Notes: a model not told the origin generated them from the sequence alone. DNA of 8,620 nucleotides from Flavobacteriaceae bacterium (GCA_030633225.1 DAOVTF010000065.1:1-8620); one strand, 5' to 3'. Shown: positions 1 to 7,906, counted from the stretch's first letter. A program made the numbers and translations.

Positions 1-916
1 ATACTGCTTGAAATGTACTATTAGCTAATACCAATGCATTTGGATTTGCATTACCTATATCTTCTGATGCTAAAATCAATAAGCGTCTGGCAATAAATTT
101 AACATCTTCACCACCTTCAATCATCCTTGCAAGCCAGTATACAGCAGCATTTGGATCACTTCCCCTAATAGATTTTATAAAAGCAGAAATAATATCATAA
201 TGTTGTTCTCCCGTTTTGTCATATCTAACAACATTTTTTTGTACTTTCTGTAGAACCATGTCGTTTGTTATTTCAATAGGCTCTTTATTTGAATAAACAA
301 GTAATTCAAAAATATTTAATAATTTACGTGCATCACCTCCTGATAATTGTAGTAAAGCATCCGTTTCTTTTAAAATGATTTCCTTTTTTGAAATTATAAG
401 GTCTTTTGTAATAGCACGATGTAAAAGAGCTATTAAATCATCTTTATCAAACGAATTTAAAATATAGACCTGGCAACGAGAGAGTAGGGCAGGTATTACT
501 TCAAAACTTGGATTTTCAGTAGTAGCTCCAATTAATGTTACCCATCCTTTTTCAACTGCACCAAGTAACGAATCTTGTTGTGATTTGCTAAATCTATGAA
601 TTTCATCAATAAATAAAATAGGATTTTTCGAAGTAAATAACCCTCCACTATTTTTAGCTTTATCAATAACCTCTCTAACATCTTTTACACCAGAATTTAT
701 AGCACTTAGCGAATAAAAAGGTCTGCCAGACTCTGAAGCTATAATATTAGCTAATGTAGTTTTACCAATACCGGGAGGACCCCATAAAATCAAAGAAGGA
801 ATAATACCTTGTTTGATATGCTGAGTTAAAGCACCATCTTTCCCCACTAAATGTTGCTGACTTATATAATCATTTAAAGTTTTCGGGCGAATCCTCTCGG
901 CTAATGGTTCATTCAT
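1..916 (-). CDS. rarA: RarA/MgsA-type AAA+ replication-associated recombination ATPase (3' end outside the window)
   Basis: Open from the ATG at 916 down to the left edge, giving the first 305 residues; the family is usually about 420-450 residues, so the C-terminal part is missing only because the window ends. I read [20 protein letters not shown] at the start, which is typical of the family. The AAA+ core is complete: Walker [10 protein letters not shown] near residues 46-54, Walker [10 protein letters not shown] near 101-109, sensor 1 GATTENPS near 130-137 and an arginine-finger-like LSRC near 146-149. The later stretch [20 protein letters not shown] and [10 protein letters not shown] match the RarA/MgsA/WRNIP1 C-terminal helical region. 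Known family role: a tetrameric cytoplasmic ATPase acting at stalled replication forks with SSB and RecA. It is read leftwards and starts 73 nt after the toxin gene ends; a separate promoter box lies just upstream. Confidence 0.95.
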   Translation of the reverse strand, partial: MNEPLAERIRPKTLNDYISQQHLVGKDGALTQHIKQGIIPSLILWGPPGIGKTTLANIIASESGRPFYSLSAINSGVKDVREVIDKAKNSGGLFTSKNPILFIDEIHRFSKSQQDSLLGAVEKGWVTLIGATTENPSFEVIPALLSRCQVYILNSFDKDDLIALLHRAITKDLIISKKEIILKETDALLQLSGGDARKLLNIFELLVYSNKEPIEITNDMVLQKVQKNVVRYDKTGEQHYDIISAFIKSIRGSDPNAAVYWLARMIEGGEDVKFIARRLLILASEDIGNANPNALVLANSTFQAV

Positions 917-920
917 TTTT

Positions 921-928
921 CAAAGATA
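921..928 (-). promoter_or_regulatory. -7 promoter box (TATCTTTG) of rarA
   Basis: The minus strand reads TATCTTTG, an exact match to the Bacteroidota sigma-factor -7 consensus TAnnTTTG. Only AAAA separates it from the rarA ATG. I see no convincing TTG at the usual -33 position. If used, transcription would begin at or within a few bases of the start codon, giving a leaderless mRNA. Promoter assignment is inference from the motif. Confidence 0.55.
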
Positions 929-946
929 AAAGTAAAAAGTTGAAAG

Positions 947-978
947 AAAAAAGGTTAATATTCGAAAAAATAAACCTT
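947..978 (-). terminator. Weak candidate terminator after the toxin gene
   Basis: Read on the minus strand, a 6-bp stem AAGGTT/AACCTT (978-973 with 956-951) with a 16-nt loop is followed by a short T run. It would separate the toxin-antitoxin transcript from rarA. The stem is short and AU-rich and the loop is large, so it may be inefficient or fortuitous. Confidence 0.3.
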
Positions 979-989
979 GATCTTAGTAA

Positions 990-1322
990 TTAAGCTATAA
1001 TTTCTAAACAACCAAAATCTTCTTTTAGGAAAGTTTTGATTGTTTCAGATTTTCCTCTTATAATTAATTCTAAGTTTTTTGTGGTTGTGTTTCCTGTTCT
1101 GATCCAAATAATTTTTGGTGGAAAACCTCTTATAATATTTAAGTCACAAAAGTCAGAGTCAAATGTAACAATTGAATAATCATTTTTTTTAGCATAATCA
1201 AAAATTTCAGAATCTGTGGAATTTTCTAGACCTAATTCTCTAACTTGTTTTGCGTTTGAAAAAATATCTTTTAGTTTCTTGACGAGTCTGAATGAAATAT
1301 TTTGATCAAATAATAATTTCAT
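990..1322 (-). CDS. DUF5615 PIN-like nuclease, probable VapC-type toxin
   Basis: A 110-residue protein matching the DUF5615 (Mut7-C-like/PIN-like) family over its full length. The hallmark acidic residues are visible: D6 in MKLLFDQNIS, D37 in NSTDSEIF, and D55/D57 in IVTFDSDFCDL. Later come the family's FPPKIIWIRTGN block (about 67-78) and a polar C-terminal helix. Known for the family: these acidic residues form a PIN-type metal-binding active site, and members are usually encoded directly after a DUF433 gene as toxin-antitoxin pairs thought to cleave RNA. Here the gene overlaps the upstream DUF433 gene by 4 nt (ATGA), indicating translational coupling and dosage balance. No active-site residue looks lost, so it is probably functional. 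Cellular target is unknown; toxicity is inferred from family and context. Confidence 0.88.
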   Translation of the reverse strand: MKLLFDQNISFRLVKKLKDIFSNAKQVRELGLENSTDSEIFDYAKKNDYSIVTFDSDFCDLNIIRGFPPKIIWIRTGNTTTKNLELIIRGKSETIKTFLKEDFGCLEIIA

Positions 1323-1543
1323 GATGCATATAAATGTCTTTGTTCTTTTCTAGCAGCAAATGATAAACAAGCATTTATTTGATTCTCTGAAAGTTCAGGG
1401 TAATCTGATATTATATCTTTTCTAGACATTCCATTTGACAGCCAAGATAGAATATCATAAACAGAAATTCTAGTCCCCTTAATTATTGGTTTGCCAAATC
1501 TTTTTTCTGTATTTATTTCAATATATTTATTAAATTCAATCAT
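1319..1543 (-). CDS. DUF433 protein, probable VapB-type antitoxin
   Basis: A 74-residue protein that is an essentially complete DUF433 domain. It has the diagnostic RFGKPIIKGTRISVYDILSW block (about 15-34), then GMSRKDIISDYPELSENQINACLSF, read as a helix-turn-helix-like segment. Members of this family commonly sit immediately upstream of DUF5615 PIN-like genes and are treated as antitoxins that bind the toxin and DNA. The arrangement here is the expected one: antitoxin first, 4-nt overlap with the toxin start. The ATG at 1543 lies 16 nt downstream of a TACCTTTG promoter box, and a perfect 7-bp inverted repeat sits just upstream of that box, a plausible site for autoregulation. The pair lies between rarA and the rhomboid gene, which are otherwise housekeeping genes. 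Confidence 0.88.
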   Translation of the reverse strand: MIEFNKYIEINTEKRFGKPIIKGTRISVYDILSWLSNGMSRKDIISDYPELSENQINACLSFAARKEQRHLYAS

Positions 1544-1559
1544 ATTAATACCCTTTGAG

Positions 1560-1567
1560 CAAAGGTA
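1560..1567 (-). promoter_or_regulatory. -7 promoter box (TACCTTTG) of the toxin-antitoxin pair
   Basis: The minus strand reads TACCTTTG, an exact TAnnTTTG match, 16 nt before the DUF433 ATG. The expected start site would leave a leader of roughly 10 nt. No clear -33 TTG is seen. Confidence 0.5.
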
Positions 1568-1570
1568 CTT

Positions 1571-1587
1571 AATTATTCTTAATAATT
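1571..1587. promoter_or_regulatory. Palindrome beside the toxin-antitoxin promoter, candidate operator
   Basis: AATTATT-CTT-AATAATT is a perfect 7-bp inverted repeat with a 3-nt spacer. It begins 3 nt upstream of the TACCTTTG box, inside the -7/-33 spacer region, where bound protein would block RNA polymerase. Toxin-antitoxin operons are commonly autoregulated at such palindromes. The arms contain only A and T in an AT-rich region, so chance is a real alternative. Confidence 0.35.
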
Positions 1588-1639
1588 CTTTTTGACTAAT
1601 AAGTTACAGCTATTTTATAAATTAGCTATAATTTTAATC

Positions 1640-2338
1640 ATGAATGAAATTAAACAATTTAAATTCTCAACAATTACCTTGGCAATTCCATTATATTTTG
1701 TTTTGTTCCTGTGGATTATCTTCTGGTTTGAGCTTAAATTTGGATTTAATTTTAATAAATATGGTATTTATCCAAGAACAATTAAAGGTTTAAGAGGAAT
1801 ATTATTTTCACCATTTATTCATGGCGATATAAAACACTTATACCATAATACAATACCTCTTTTTGTTCTTATGTTTAGCCTTCTCTATTTTTATAGAAAT
1901 ATTGCTGGTAAGATCTTGGTCTATGGAACATTACTAACCGGTCTTTTGACTTGGATTATTGCCCGACCATCGTATCATATTGGAGCAAGTGGCATAATCT
2001 ATCTTCTTTTTAGTTTTATCTTCTTTAGCGGAATTATTAGAAAAAATTATAGATTAATTGCCGTATCCTTAATGGTTATTTTTCTTTACGGAAGTATGGT
2101 TTGGTATATTTTACCTGTTAAAGAAGGTGTTTCTTGGGAAGGTCATTTATCTGGTTTTATTATTGGTTTAATCTTTGCTTTCTTCTATAGAAAAACTGGA
2201 CCACAAAAATTTAAATATGACTGGGAAAAAGATGATTATCAGCCAACTGACTTTGACGATATGTTTGATGAAGATGGGAATTTAAAAGTAGAAAAAGAGA
2301 TTGAGATTAGCGAAAAGTTGAAAGGAGATAAGGAATAA
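1640..2338 (+). CDS. Rhomboid-family intramembrane serine protease
   Basis: Starting at the ATG at 1640 gives 232 residues; the frame extends back to a TTG at 1592, but the added residues (TNKLQLFYKLAIILI) look non-native, and the protein from the ATG begins like other members. Known role: cleavage of transmembrane substrates inside the membrane by a Ser-His dyad. The catalytic GASG motif is in HIGASGIIYLLFSF (Ser117), the His partner in WEGHLSGFIIGL (His169), and the HLYHNTIPL loop (Asn70) supplies the oxyanion-side residues. About six hydrophobic segments are visible (near 12-30, 71-85, 90-108, 114-132, 137-155, 167-182), fitting the basic six-helix form. A soluble acidic tail of about 45 residues (DWEKDDYQPTDFDDMFDEDG) follows. 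It is divergent from the antitoxin gene and convergent with rlmB. Physiological substrate unknown. Confidence 0.9.
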   Translation: MNEIKQFKFSTITLAIPLYFVLFLWIIFWFELKFGFNFNKYGIYPRTIKGLRGILFSPFIHGDIKHLYHNTIPLFVLMFSLLYFYRNIAGKILVYGTLLTGLLTWIIARPSYHIGASGIIYLLFSFIFFSGIIRKNYRLIAVSLMVIFLYGSMVWYILPVKEGVSWEGHLSGFIIGLIFAFFYRKTGPQKFKYDWEKDDYQPTDFDDMFDEDGNLKVEKEIEISEKLKGDKE

Positions 2339-2384
2339 TTTATTTATTAAACAATATGTTTTGCCTGTAATTTGATTATTTCCA

Positions 2385-3149
2385 TTAACCATTAACCATT
2401 CTTTGCCTAACACATTCATAAAGAGCAACTCCACTTGCCACCGAAACATTTAAAGATTCAATCTCACCTAATAATGGAAGTTTACCTTTTACATCCGAAT
2501 TTTTTAAAACAGAATTAGAAATACCTTTATGTTCAGAGCCCATTACAATAGCCGTAGGTTTTGTGAAATCAATATTGTAAACAGAATTATCTGTTTTTTC
2601 TGTGATAGCAACAATTTGCATATCAATTTCTTTTAATTGGTAAACCGCATCTAAAATATGATCTACTTTACAAATAGGGATTTTAAAGGCTGCACCAGCA
2701 GAGGTTTTGATAGTATCTGCGTTAATAGGAGCACTTCCCTGGGTTGGAATAATAATTGCATCAACACCGGTACATTCAGCAGTACGAATTATAGCACCTA
2801 TATTACGCACATCACTTATTTGATCAAGTAATAAAAATAACGAAGTTTTATTTTGCTGTGAAACACTTTCAATAATAATTTCTAGTTCAGTAAAAGAAAT
2901 TGATGAAATTTTAGCAACAGCTCCCTGGTGATTCTGAGTTCGATTACTATCAGACTTGGAAAGTCTATTTAATTTTTCAATTGGAACATAACTAGATGAA
3001 ATATTTTTTTTTCGAAGCAAATATTTTAATTCATTTGATATTTCACCTTTTATATCTTTTTGAATATAAACTTTTTCTAAGTCATTAACTGAATTTATTG
3101 CTTCAATGATAGCCCTTATACCGAAAATTAAAGTTTGGTTATTTTCCAT
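2385..3149 (-). CDS. rlmB: RlmB-type 23S rRNA (guanosine-2'-O-)-methyltransferase (TrmH/SpoU family)
   Basis: A 254-residue protein with the two-part layout of RlmB. An N-terminal substrate-binding domain (about 1-80) starts with LIFGIRAIIEAI and ends with NRTQNHQGAVA, the 'NHQG' signature. A C-terminal SPOUT methyltransferase follows. Motif 1 is DQISDVRNIGAIIRTAE (110-125), motif 2 is IVMGSEHKGIS (201-211), and motif 3 is LPLLGEIESLNVSVASG (224-240), forming the knotted SAM site. RlmB 2'-O-methylates G2251 in the P-loop of 23S rRNA; E. coli RlmB is 243 residues, so this is full length. Assignment to RlmB rather than another SpoU methylase rests on the paired N-terminal domain. The start is fixed by the conserved FGIRA beginning near residue 9. 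It converges on the rhomboid gene with 46 nt between stop codons. Confidence 0.93.
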   Translation of the reverse strand: MENNQTLIFGIRAIIEAINSVNDLEKVYIQKDIKGEISNELKYLLRKKNISSSYVPIEKLNRLSKSDSNRTQNHQGAVAKISSISFTELEIIIESVSQQNKTSLFLLLDQISDVRNIGAIIRTAECTGVDAIIIPTQGSAPINADTIKTSAGAAFKIPICKVDHILDAVYQLKEIDMQIVAITEKTDNSVYNIDFTKPTAIVMGSEHKGISNSVLKNSDVKGKLPLLGEIESLNVSVASGVALYECVRQRMVNG

Positions 3150-3153
3150 TTCG

Positions 3154-3161
3154 CAAATATA
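3154..3161 (-). promoter_or_regulatory. -7 promoter box (TATATTTG) of rlmB
   Basis: The minus strand reads TATATTTG, an exact TAnnTTTG match, followed by CGAA and then the rlmB ATG. The 4-nt spacing is identical to that at rarA. A start site 5-8 nt after the box would fall at the start codon. No clear -33 element is visible. Confidence 0.55.
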
Positions 3162-3194
3162 AGGGGATTGGGCATTTTATAGTTGTAATTTGTT

Positions 3195-3234
3195 AAAAAT
3201 AGTAAAGGCTTTACATTAAGTTAAGGCCTTTACT
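3195..3234 (-). terminator. Second (distal) terminator hairpin after susD
   Basis: Perfect 9-bp stem AGTAAAGGC/GCCTTTACT (3201-3209 with 3226-3234) around a 16-nt loop. On the minus strand it is followed by ATTTTT. It lies just past the U-run of the proximal terminator, so the two form a tandem. It is not part of the 66-bp repeat and has no counterpart after the T9SS gene. It also insulates the rlmB promoter from susD read-through. Confidence 0.65.
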
Positions 3235-3267
3235 AAAAAAAAACCATCCCGAATTAACGAGATGGTT
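3235..3267 (-). terminator. Rho-independent terminator of the susCD transcript
   Basis: Read on the minus strand, AACCATCTCG and CGGGATGGTT (3267-3258 with 3251-3242) form a 10-bp stem with one G-U pair and a 6-nt loop, followed by at least seven U. This is a strong intrinsic terminator 36 nt past the susD stop codon. The same hairpin occurs after the T9SS gene at 8135-8160. Confidence 0.88.
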
Positions 3268-3302
3268 ATTAACATATAAAAAGTGTCTAATCTAAATTAT
3301 AT
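3237..3302. repeat. 66-bp direct repeat, copy 1 (3' UTR and terminator of susD)
   Basis: Matches 8130-8195 base for base except at two adjacent positions (3268-3269 AT against 8161-8162 TG). It ends one base before the susD stop codon (3304-3306), so it covers exactly the 3' UTR plus terminator hairpin. The flanking sequences on both sides diverge at once. Confidence 0.9.
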
Positions 3303-3303
3303 A

Positions 3304-4614
3304 TTATTTGTTTATTGGAGTTGGTTCAAATAAATCTATCAATCCAGGAAAGTTTTCATTCGCATTGATTTCAACTTGTGGATAATAAAATCTCTGAGGA
3401 ATAGTAGAATAACCAGTTCCCTTAATTGGTACACCTAATAAATTATTAGTACGACGTGTATCGTGAAAAACTTGTAAAGAGCCTGGTAAAGAAATGTATT
3501 TTTCTTCAAGAATTTGAGCTAATAGATCACCTCCAGAGGCTGCTGAATGTGGAAAATCACCTCCATAAGTAGCTGCTAAATAATCTCTAACCTCATTAAA
3601 AGGAGTTGTAGCATCACCACTAGTTCTTTGTGCTGCTTCAGCTTCAATCAATTTTGTTTCTACCCAAGAAACGATTGGAAAAGTAGCATCAGGAGAATAA
3701 TCTCCTCCATCATTTGTATTTAATTCATTTCCGTCAAAATAGGCTGTTATTCTATTTGCATCTCCTGGAGTTTCAAGTAATCTTGCCCTTCTTCCATCAA
3801 GTAATTTTTGTAAATTAGAATCAGTTACGGTTAAATAACCTGATCTGTCAACTATAACAAATTGATAATACATATTTCTTGAACCTGTTGCATCCGTATG
3901 AGAAGATAATAAACTTCCTGAAGCACTACTGATTCCTTGTTGAGCTTGAGATAAAGCATTAGTATAATCTTTTGCAACCAAATAGTATCTTGCCTTTAGT
4001 GAATGAGCAACTTCTGCCCATTTAGCACTATTCCCTACAAATACAGGTTGGCCATATACACTAGCCACAGCAGCATCTCCTACATTATTGATTGCATTAT
4101 CTAATAGATTCTGAACTGCTTCTAATACAGATTCTTGAGATTCGTATGTAGGATCAGGATTAGTAGTATAATCAAAAGCGGTACTATAAGGAACATCTCC
4201 CCATAATGCAGCTGCTTCACCCATTAATAATGCTTCCATAACTTGTGAAACACCTACTAATAATAAATCATCAGCTTCTACACCAGAATCATTTGCTAAT
4301 CTTGCTTGAGCAGCACCAAATGTATATAAATCTCCCCAGGCATCATTAAAATCACCCGCTACAACTCCGTAATTATTTACGGTTTCATATTGTCTTTCAG
4401 ATCCTGTAAATTGATCAGTAAAAATTCCACCATACCTAGATGAATTACTCGATGAAATCTTAACCACAGTTAATTCAGCTTGCCCTATAATTAGATTACC
4501 GGGAGCAGAAGTAAAAGTGTTAGGATTTTCATTTATGCCATCTGTATAATTGCTGCAAGAAAATAAGGAAAATCCTAAAGCAAATAACAGAATATATGTT
4601 TTAATTGTTTTCAT
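3304..4614 (-). CDS. SusD/RagB-family nutrient-binding outer-membrane lipoprotein
   Basis: A 436-residue protein with a lipoprotein signal peptide: basic start MKTIK, hydrophobic core YILLFALGF, lipobox SLFSC, with Cys20 as the lipidated residue. It is therefore expected on the outer-membrane surface. The mature protein starts with NYTDGINENPNTF and contains SusD-like alpha-helical TPR features: FGAAQARL, VSQVMEALLMGEAAALWGDV (about 123-142, containing the common LWGDVPYS), and AKWAEVAHSLKARYYL. It ends with RRTNNLLGVP and a FYYPQVEIN region. The pattern fits the SusD_2 subgroup (PF12771-type) rather than the starch SusD subgroup. Known role: the lid of a SusC channel that captures oligomeric nutrients. 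It begins 20 nt after the susC stop, so both are one operon, and ends at a tandem terminator. Substrate cannot be deduced; no enzymes are adjacent. Confidence 0.9.
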   Translation of the reverse strand: MKTIKTYILLFALGFSLFSCSNYTDGINENPNTFTSAPGNLIIGQAELTVVKISSSNSSRYGGIFTDQFTGSERQYETVNNYGVVAGDFNDAWGDLYTFGAAQARLANDSGVEADDLLLVGVSQVMEALLMGEAAALWGDVPYSTAFDYTTNPDPTYESQESVLEAVQNLLDNAINNVGDAAVASVYGQPVFVGNSAKWAEVAHSLKARYYLVAKDYTNALSQAQQGISSASGSLLSSHTDATGSRNMYYQFVIVDRSGYLTVTDSNLQKLLDGRRARLLETPGDANRITAYFDGNELNTNDGGDYSPDATFPIVSWVETKLIEAEAAQRTSGDATTPFNEVRDYLAATYGGDFPHSAASGGDLLAQILEEKYISLPGSLQVFHDTRRTNNLLGVPIKGTGYSTIPQRFYYPQVEINANENFPGLIDLFEPTPINK

Positions 4615-4634
4615 AATTTAATTATTTTTTTTGA

Positions 4635-7600
4635 TTAAAATCCAAATTTAAGTGTTACTATAAATGATTGGGTAGCAGGGTTTGTAAAATAATCTAAACC
4701 TCTACCTTTTGTTGCACCAGTTAAGTTAAGATCTGGGTCAAAACCTTCAACATCTGTCCATAAAAATAAATTTCTACCGGTTAATAAGATCTCAAAATGC
4801 GTTAAACCAGTTTTAGTAAGTACATCTGGAGATATAGAATAACCTAAAGAAAGTTCTCTAAGTCTTGTCCATGATGCATCTTCCATAAAACTTTCCCTTT
4901 GACTACCAAATCCACCACCTAACTGTGTATACCAACTTTGTGTTAGCGCAACATCATTTCCTCCAAAATTTGCAACGTTACCTCTAAAAGTAGTCCCTGC
5001 TGGAATTATAGTTGAACTATTGTATGTTGGGAGATCAGTTGGAGCAACAGATTCATTTGCTGTTTCAGGATCTATTCCAAAATATTTTAATACACCAGAA
5101 GTACCTGCCCAGACATCATTGCCTTGCGAAGTTTCAAACTGGGCTGATAATGAAAAACCACCAAAACGAATGGTTGTACCTAAACCACCAATCCAGTCAG
5201 GGTTAGGGTCACCTATTTTTCTTCTAATAGGATCAACTTGCGGAAACCCATCTTCATTTAAAACATAATCTCCATTATCATCATATAAAAAACCATTACC
5301 CATAATAACAGCCATTGGTTCACCTTCAACAACACTTGAAGAAGCACTTGTAAAACCATCTAAAGGTACTTCAATTACACCTGCTAAATCAGTAACTAAA
5401 TTTTTATTATAAGAATAAAAACCATTGATATCCCATGAGAAATCTTCACTTTTAAATATATTTAAACCTAAATCTATTTCTAACCCTTTGTTGGTAATTT
5501 CAGCAGCATTTGTAGGTGTGCTTGTATAACCAGTTGTAGGAGCTACATCAATATATAATATTGCATCTTCAGTAACTCTGTCATAATAAGTAACGCCTAA
5601 TCTAAGTCTGTTTTTGAACAATCTAAAATCACCACCAATTTCAAATTCTTTTACTCTTTCTTCTTTTAAGTTTGGATTACCTAATATACTAGATCTATTA
5701 AATGGATTGCCATAGGCAGCCGCATCTAATCCATCACCCCATGAAGATGATATACCTCCCGGACTGTAAGTTGTACTTGTCGTATAAGGTCCAGGTTCAA
5801 TACCTACTTCACCATAACTTGCTCTTATTTTACCAAAACTAAGAAAATCATTTTCGCCGAGTATTTCTGAAAATTTCCAACCTACAGAAACACTTGGGTA
5901 AAATACATTTTCTTCTAAAGTAGAAGGTCTTTCATATCTACCGGTTAGACTAACCAATAGTTGGTTAAATAAATTAAAATTGGCAACTGCATAAACACCG
6001 TGTTTTCTAGTTTCAGATTTATACGAAGTTGGTAATTCATCTTCTGCATTAGCATTTCCAAAAATTCTTAGATCTCCCACATCAGGATTTGTAAAACCAA
6101 TAGATTCACCGCTCATTCTGGCATATTGGTTACTGTCAAATGAAGTTCCTAAAATCCAGTCAAAATTAAAAACATCACTTATATCATGAATACCTTGCGC
6201 AAAAACATTATAATTTTCAGTTTTTTCAGTAATATCATCTTGGTAGTACTCACCGTTTCCTTCACCAGCTGATAATACAGGGAAGAAAGTTTCTCTATGG
6301 TCAGTATAGTAATCTAAACCGTATCTAGCAGTTAATTTGATATTACTTGTAACTTGCCAGTTTAATTCTGGAGAAATTGTAAAACGATTAACTTGATTTG
6401 GATTGTCTTGTTCATTGATTGTCCACCCCGGGTTATTATAAACAGGTCGACTTGTTCCTCCTATAGATTTTCTATAGGCTCTGTGAGAATTAGGAGTAGG
6501 AACATTGTTTTCGTCATAATAAGTACCAATATAATCAGTATTATTAAAATCTGGAGAGGTTCTTAGGTATCCTAAATATAAACCAGATAAGTTTGAACCT
6601 TGTTGAATTCTATCTGAAGAAATATAAGCGTAATAAGTGTTAAACTTTGCTGAAAACTTATCAGTAAATTGTACATTATGATTTAACCTTAAGGTATTTC
6701 TTTTATAGTTAGACTTTCCTTTGATAATACCATCTTGAGTCCAATTAGAAAAACTCATAAATGTATTGCTTTTTTCATGTGCATAACTTATACTAACACC
6801 ATTGTTATAAGTCATCCCATTACCGAAAACTTGATCTCTATTGATATCATTATAAACTGTTTTGTCATTTTTTTCTGTGATAGGATAAATAATATTATTA
6901 GAAGTATAAGATTCAAATCTTCTATTACTTATATTTAGCACATCTGCTGCACCTGATCTATCAGCAATTTTATCACCCCAAGAAAGGCTATTATTTTCTC
7001 TCCAAACGCCATTAGATCCTTCACCAAATATTCCTTGTTTATCATATTCAACATTAATTTTATCAAATGCAGTTGAACTAGTAATATCAATACTAACTTT
7101 ACCCATTTTACCTTTTTTGGTTTGAATGATAATTACACCATTGGCAGCACCGGTTCCCCAAACAGCAGCAGCAGCAGCACCTTTTAATATGGTAACTTTT
7201 GCAATATCTTCAGGATTAAAGTCATTTAAACGAGATTGTTCTGTAACACCTGCAGTACCACTACTTTGAATGTTGGTGTTTGAGTTAGATACAGGAACAC
7301 CATCAATAACAATAAGTGGAGAAGAAGAACCAGTAATTGTATTTTGCCCTCTAATTTGGATATAAGCACCTGCACCAGGGTCACCACTACTTTTTGTAAT
7401 TTTTAAACCAGATGTTTTACCAGCTAATCCCTGAATTAATCCAGATTCCCCAGATTTTGTTATAAGTTCTGGTTCAACTGCTGTAGAAGAACTTAAATCA
7501 TCATCTTTTTTAACCTCTAAACCAAGTGCTGTTAATACAACTTCGTCTAAAGTGTTATCATCAGATACCATTGTAATATTAATAACGTTATTCGAACCAA

Positions 7601-7854
7601 CAGTTCTTGAAACAGTACTCATTCCAACAAAACTATAACGGATATTATCACCGCTATTTGCATTGATTGCATAATTACCGTCAAAATCTGTTTCAGTACC
7701 TGTTGTAGTACCTTCAATTAAAACACTAACTCCGGGTAAGGGGCCAGATTCATCTGCGACATTACCAGTGATAGTTCTTTCTTGTGCAAAATGTAAATTG
7801 CACTACAAACGCTAGTAAAAGCGTCATAATCCCATTTAATTTTGTTTTCATCAT
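4635..7854 (-). CDS. SusC/RagA-family TonB-linked outer-membrane channel, apparently frameshifted in its signal peptide
   Basis: The intact frame from the internal ATG at 7622 encodes 995 residues, but homology clearly continues upstream. Starting at the double ATG at 7854/7851, one frame reads MMKTKLNGIMTLLLAFVVQF then hits a stop at 7764-7762. The other frame supplies AQERTITGNVADESGPLPGV, the start of a CarboxypepD_reg-like domain, and runs into the 995-residue part. The frames join at a run of four T (7791-7788, minus strand). Removing one T gives a 1,072-residue protein with signal peptide ending TFA|Q, N-terminal domain, LDEVVLTALG linker, plug domain (about 120-250) and 22-strand-type barrel ending in FIVTLKFGF. 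Known role: TonB-energised import with SusD. As read, the product lacks a signal peptide and would not reach the outer membrane; it is a pseudogene unless the extra base is an error or is bypassed. Confidence 0.88.
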
Positions 7855-7906
7855 ATAAATTATTTGAATTAATTTACGCTAATTTCTTAAAAAAATGTTA
7901 AAAAAA

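Noticed and set aside
1592..1639. TTG-initiated 16-residue extension of the rhomboid protein
   Set aside because: The ATG at 1640 gives a normal family N-terminus; the extension has no supporting motif and overlaps the likely promoter region.
2349..2361. AAACA-ATA-TGTTT hairpin between the convergent rhomboid and rlmB genes as a shared terminator
   Set aside because: Only 5-bp AT-rich arms with a 3-nt loop and no proper U-run on either strand; not supportable.
2384..2397. Tandem ATTAACC duplication at the rlmB stop codon
   Set aside because: Two 7-bp units only; it does not disturb the conserved methyltransferase and looks like ordinary slippage.
3150..3303. Search for a tRNA or other structured RNA gene between rlmB and susD
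   Set aside because: The strong secondary structure there is fully explained by two terminator hairpins; no tRNA cloverleaf features are seen.
5012..5268. Two plus-strand open frames opposite susC (64 and 82 residues)
   Set aside because: They lie antisense within the well-supported SusC barrel, have no recognisable domains, and look like shadows of the real frame.
6735..6938. Plus-strand open frame of 67 residues opposite susC
   Set aside because: Antisense to conserved SusC coding sequence, no promoter or family resemblance; a shadow.
7163..7179. Five-unit GCA repeat in susC encoding an alanine run, as a phase-variable microsatellite
   Set aside because: Trinucleotide changes would keep the frame, and the plug domain of SusC proteins normally has an Ala-rich KGAAA-type segment here.
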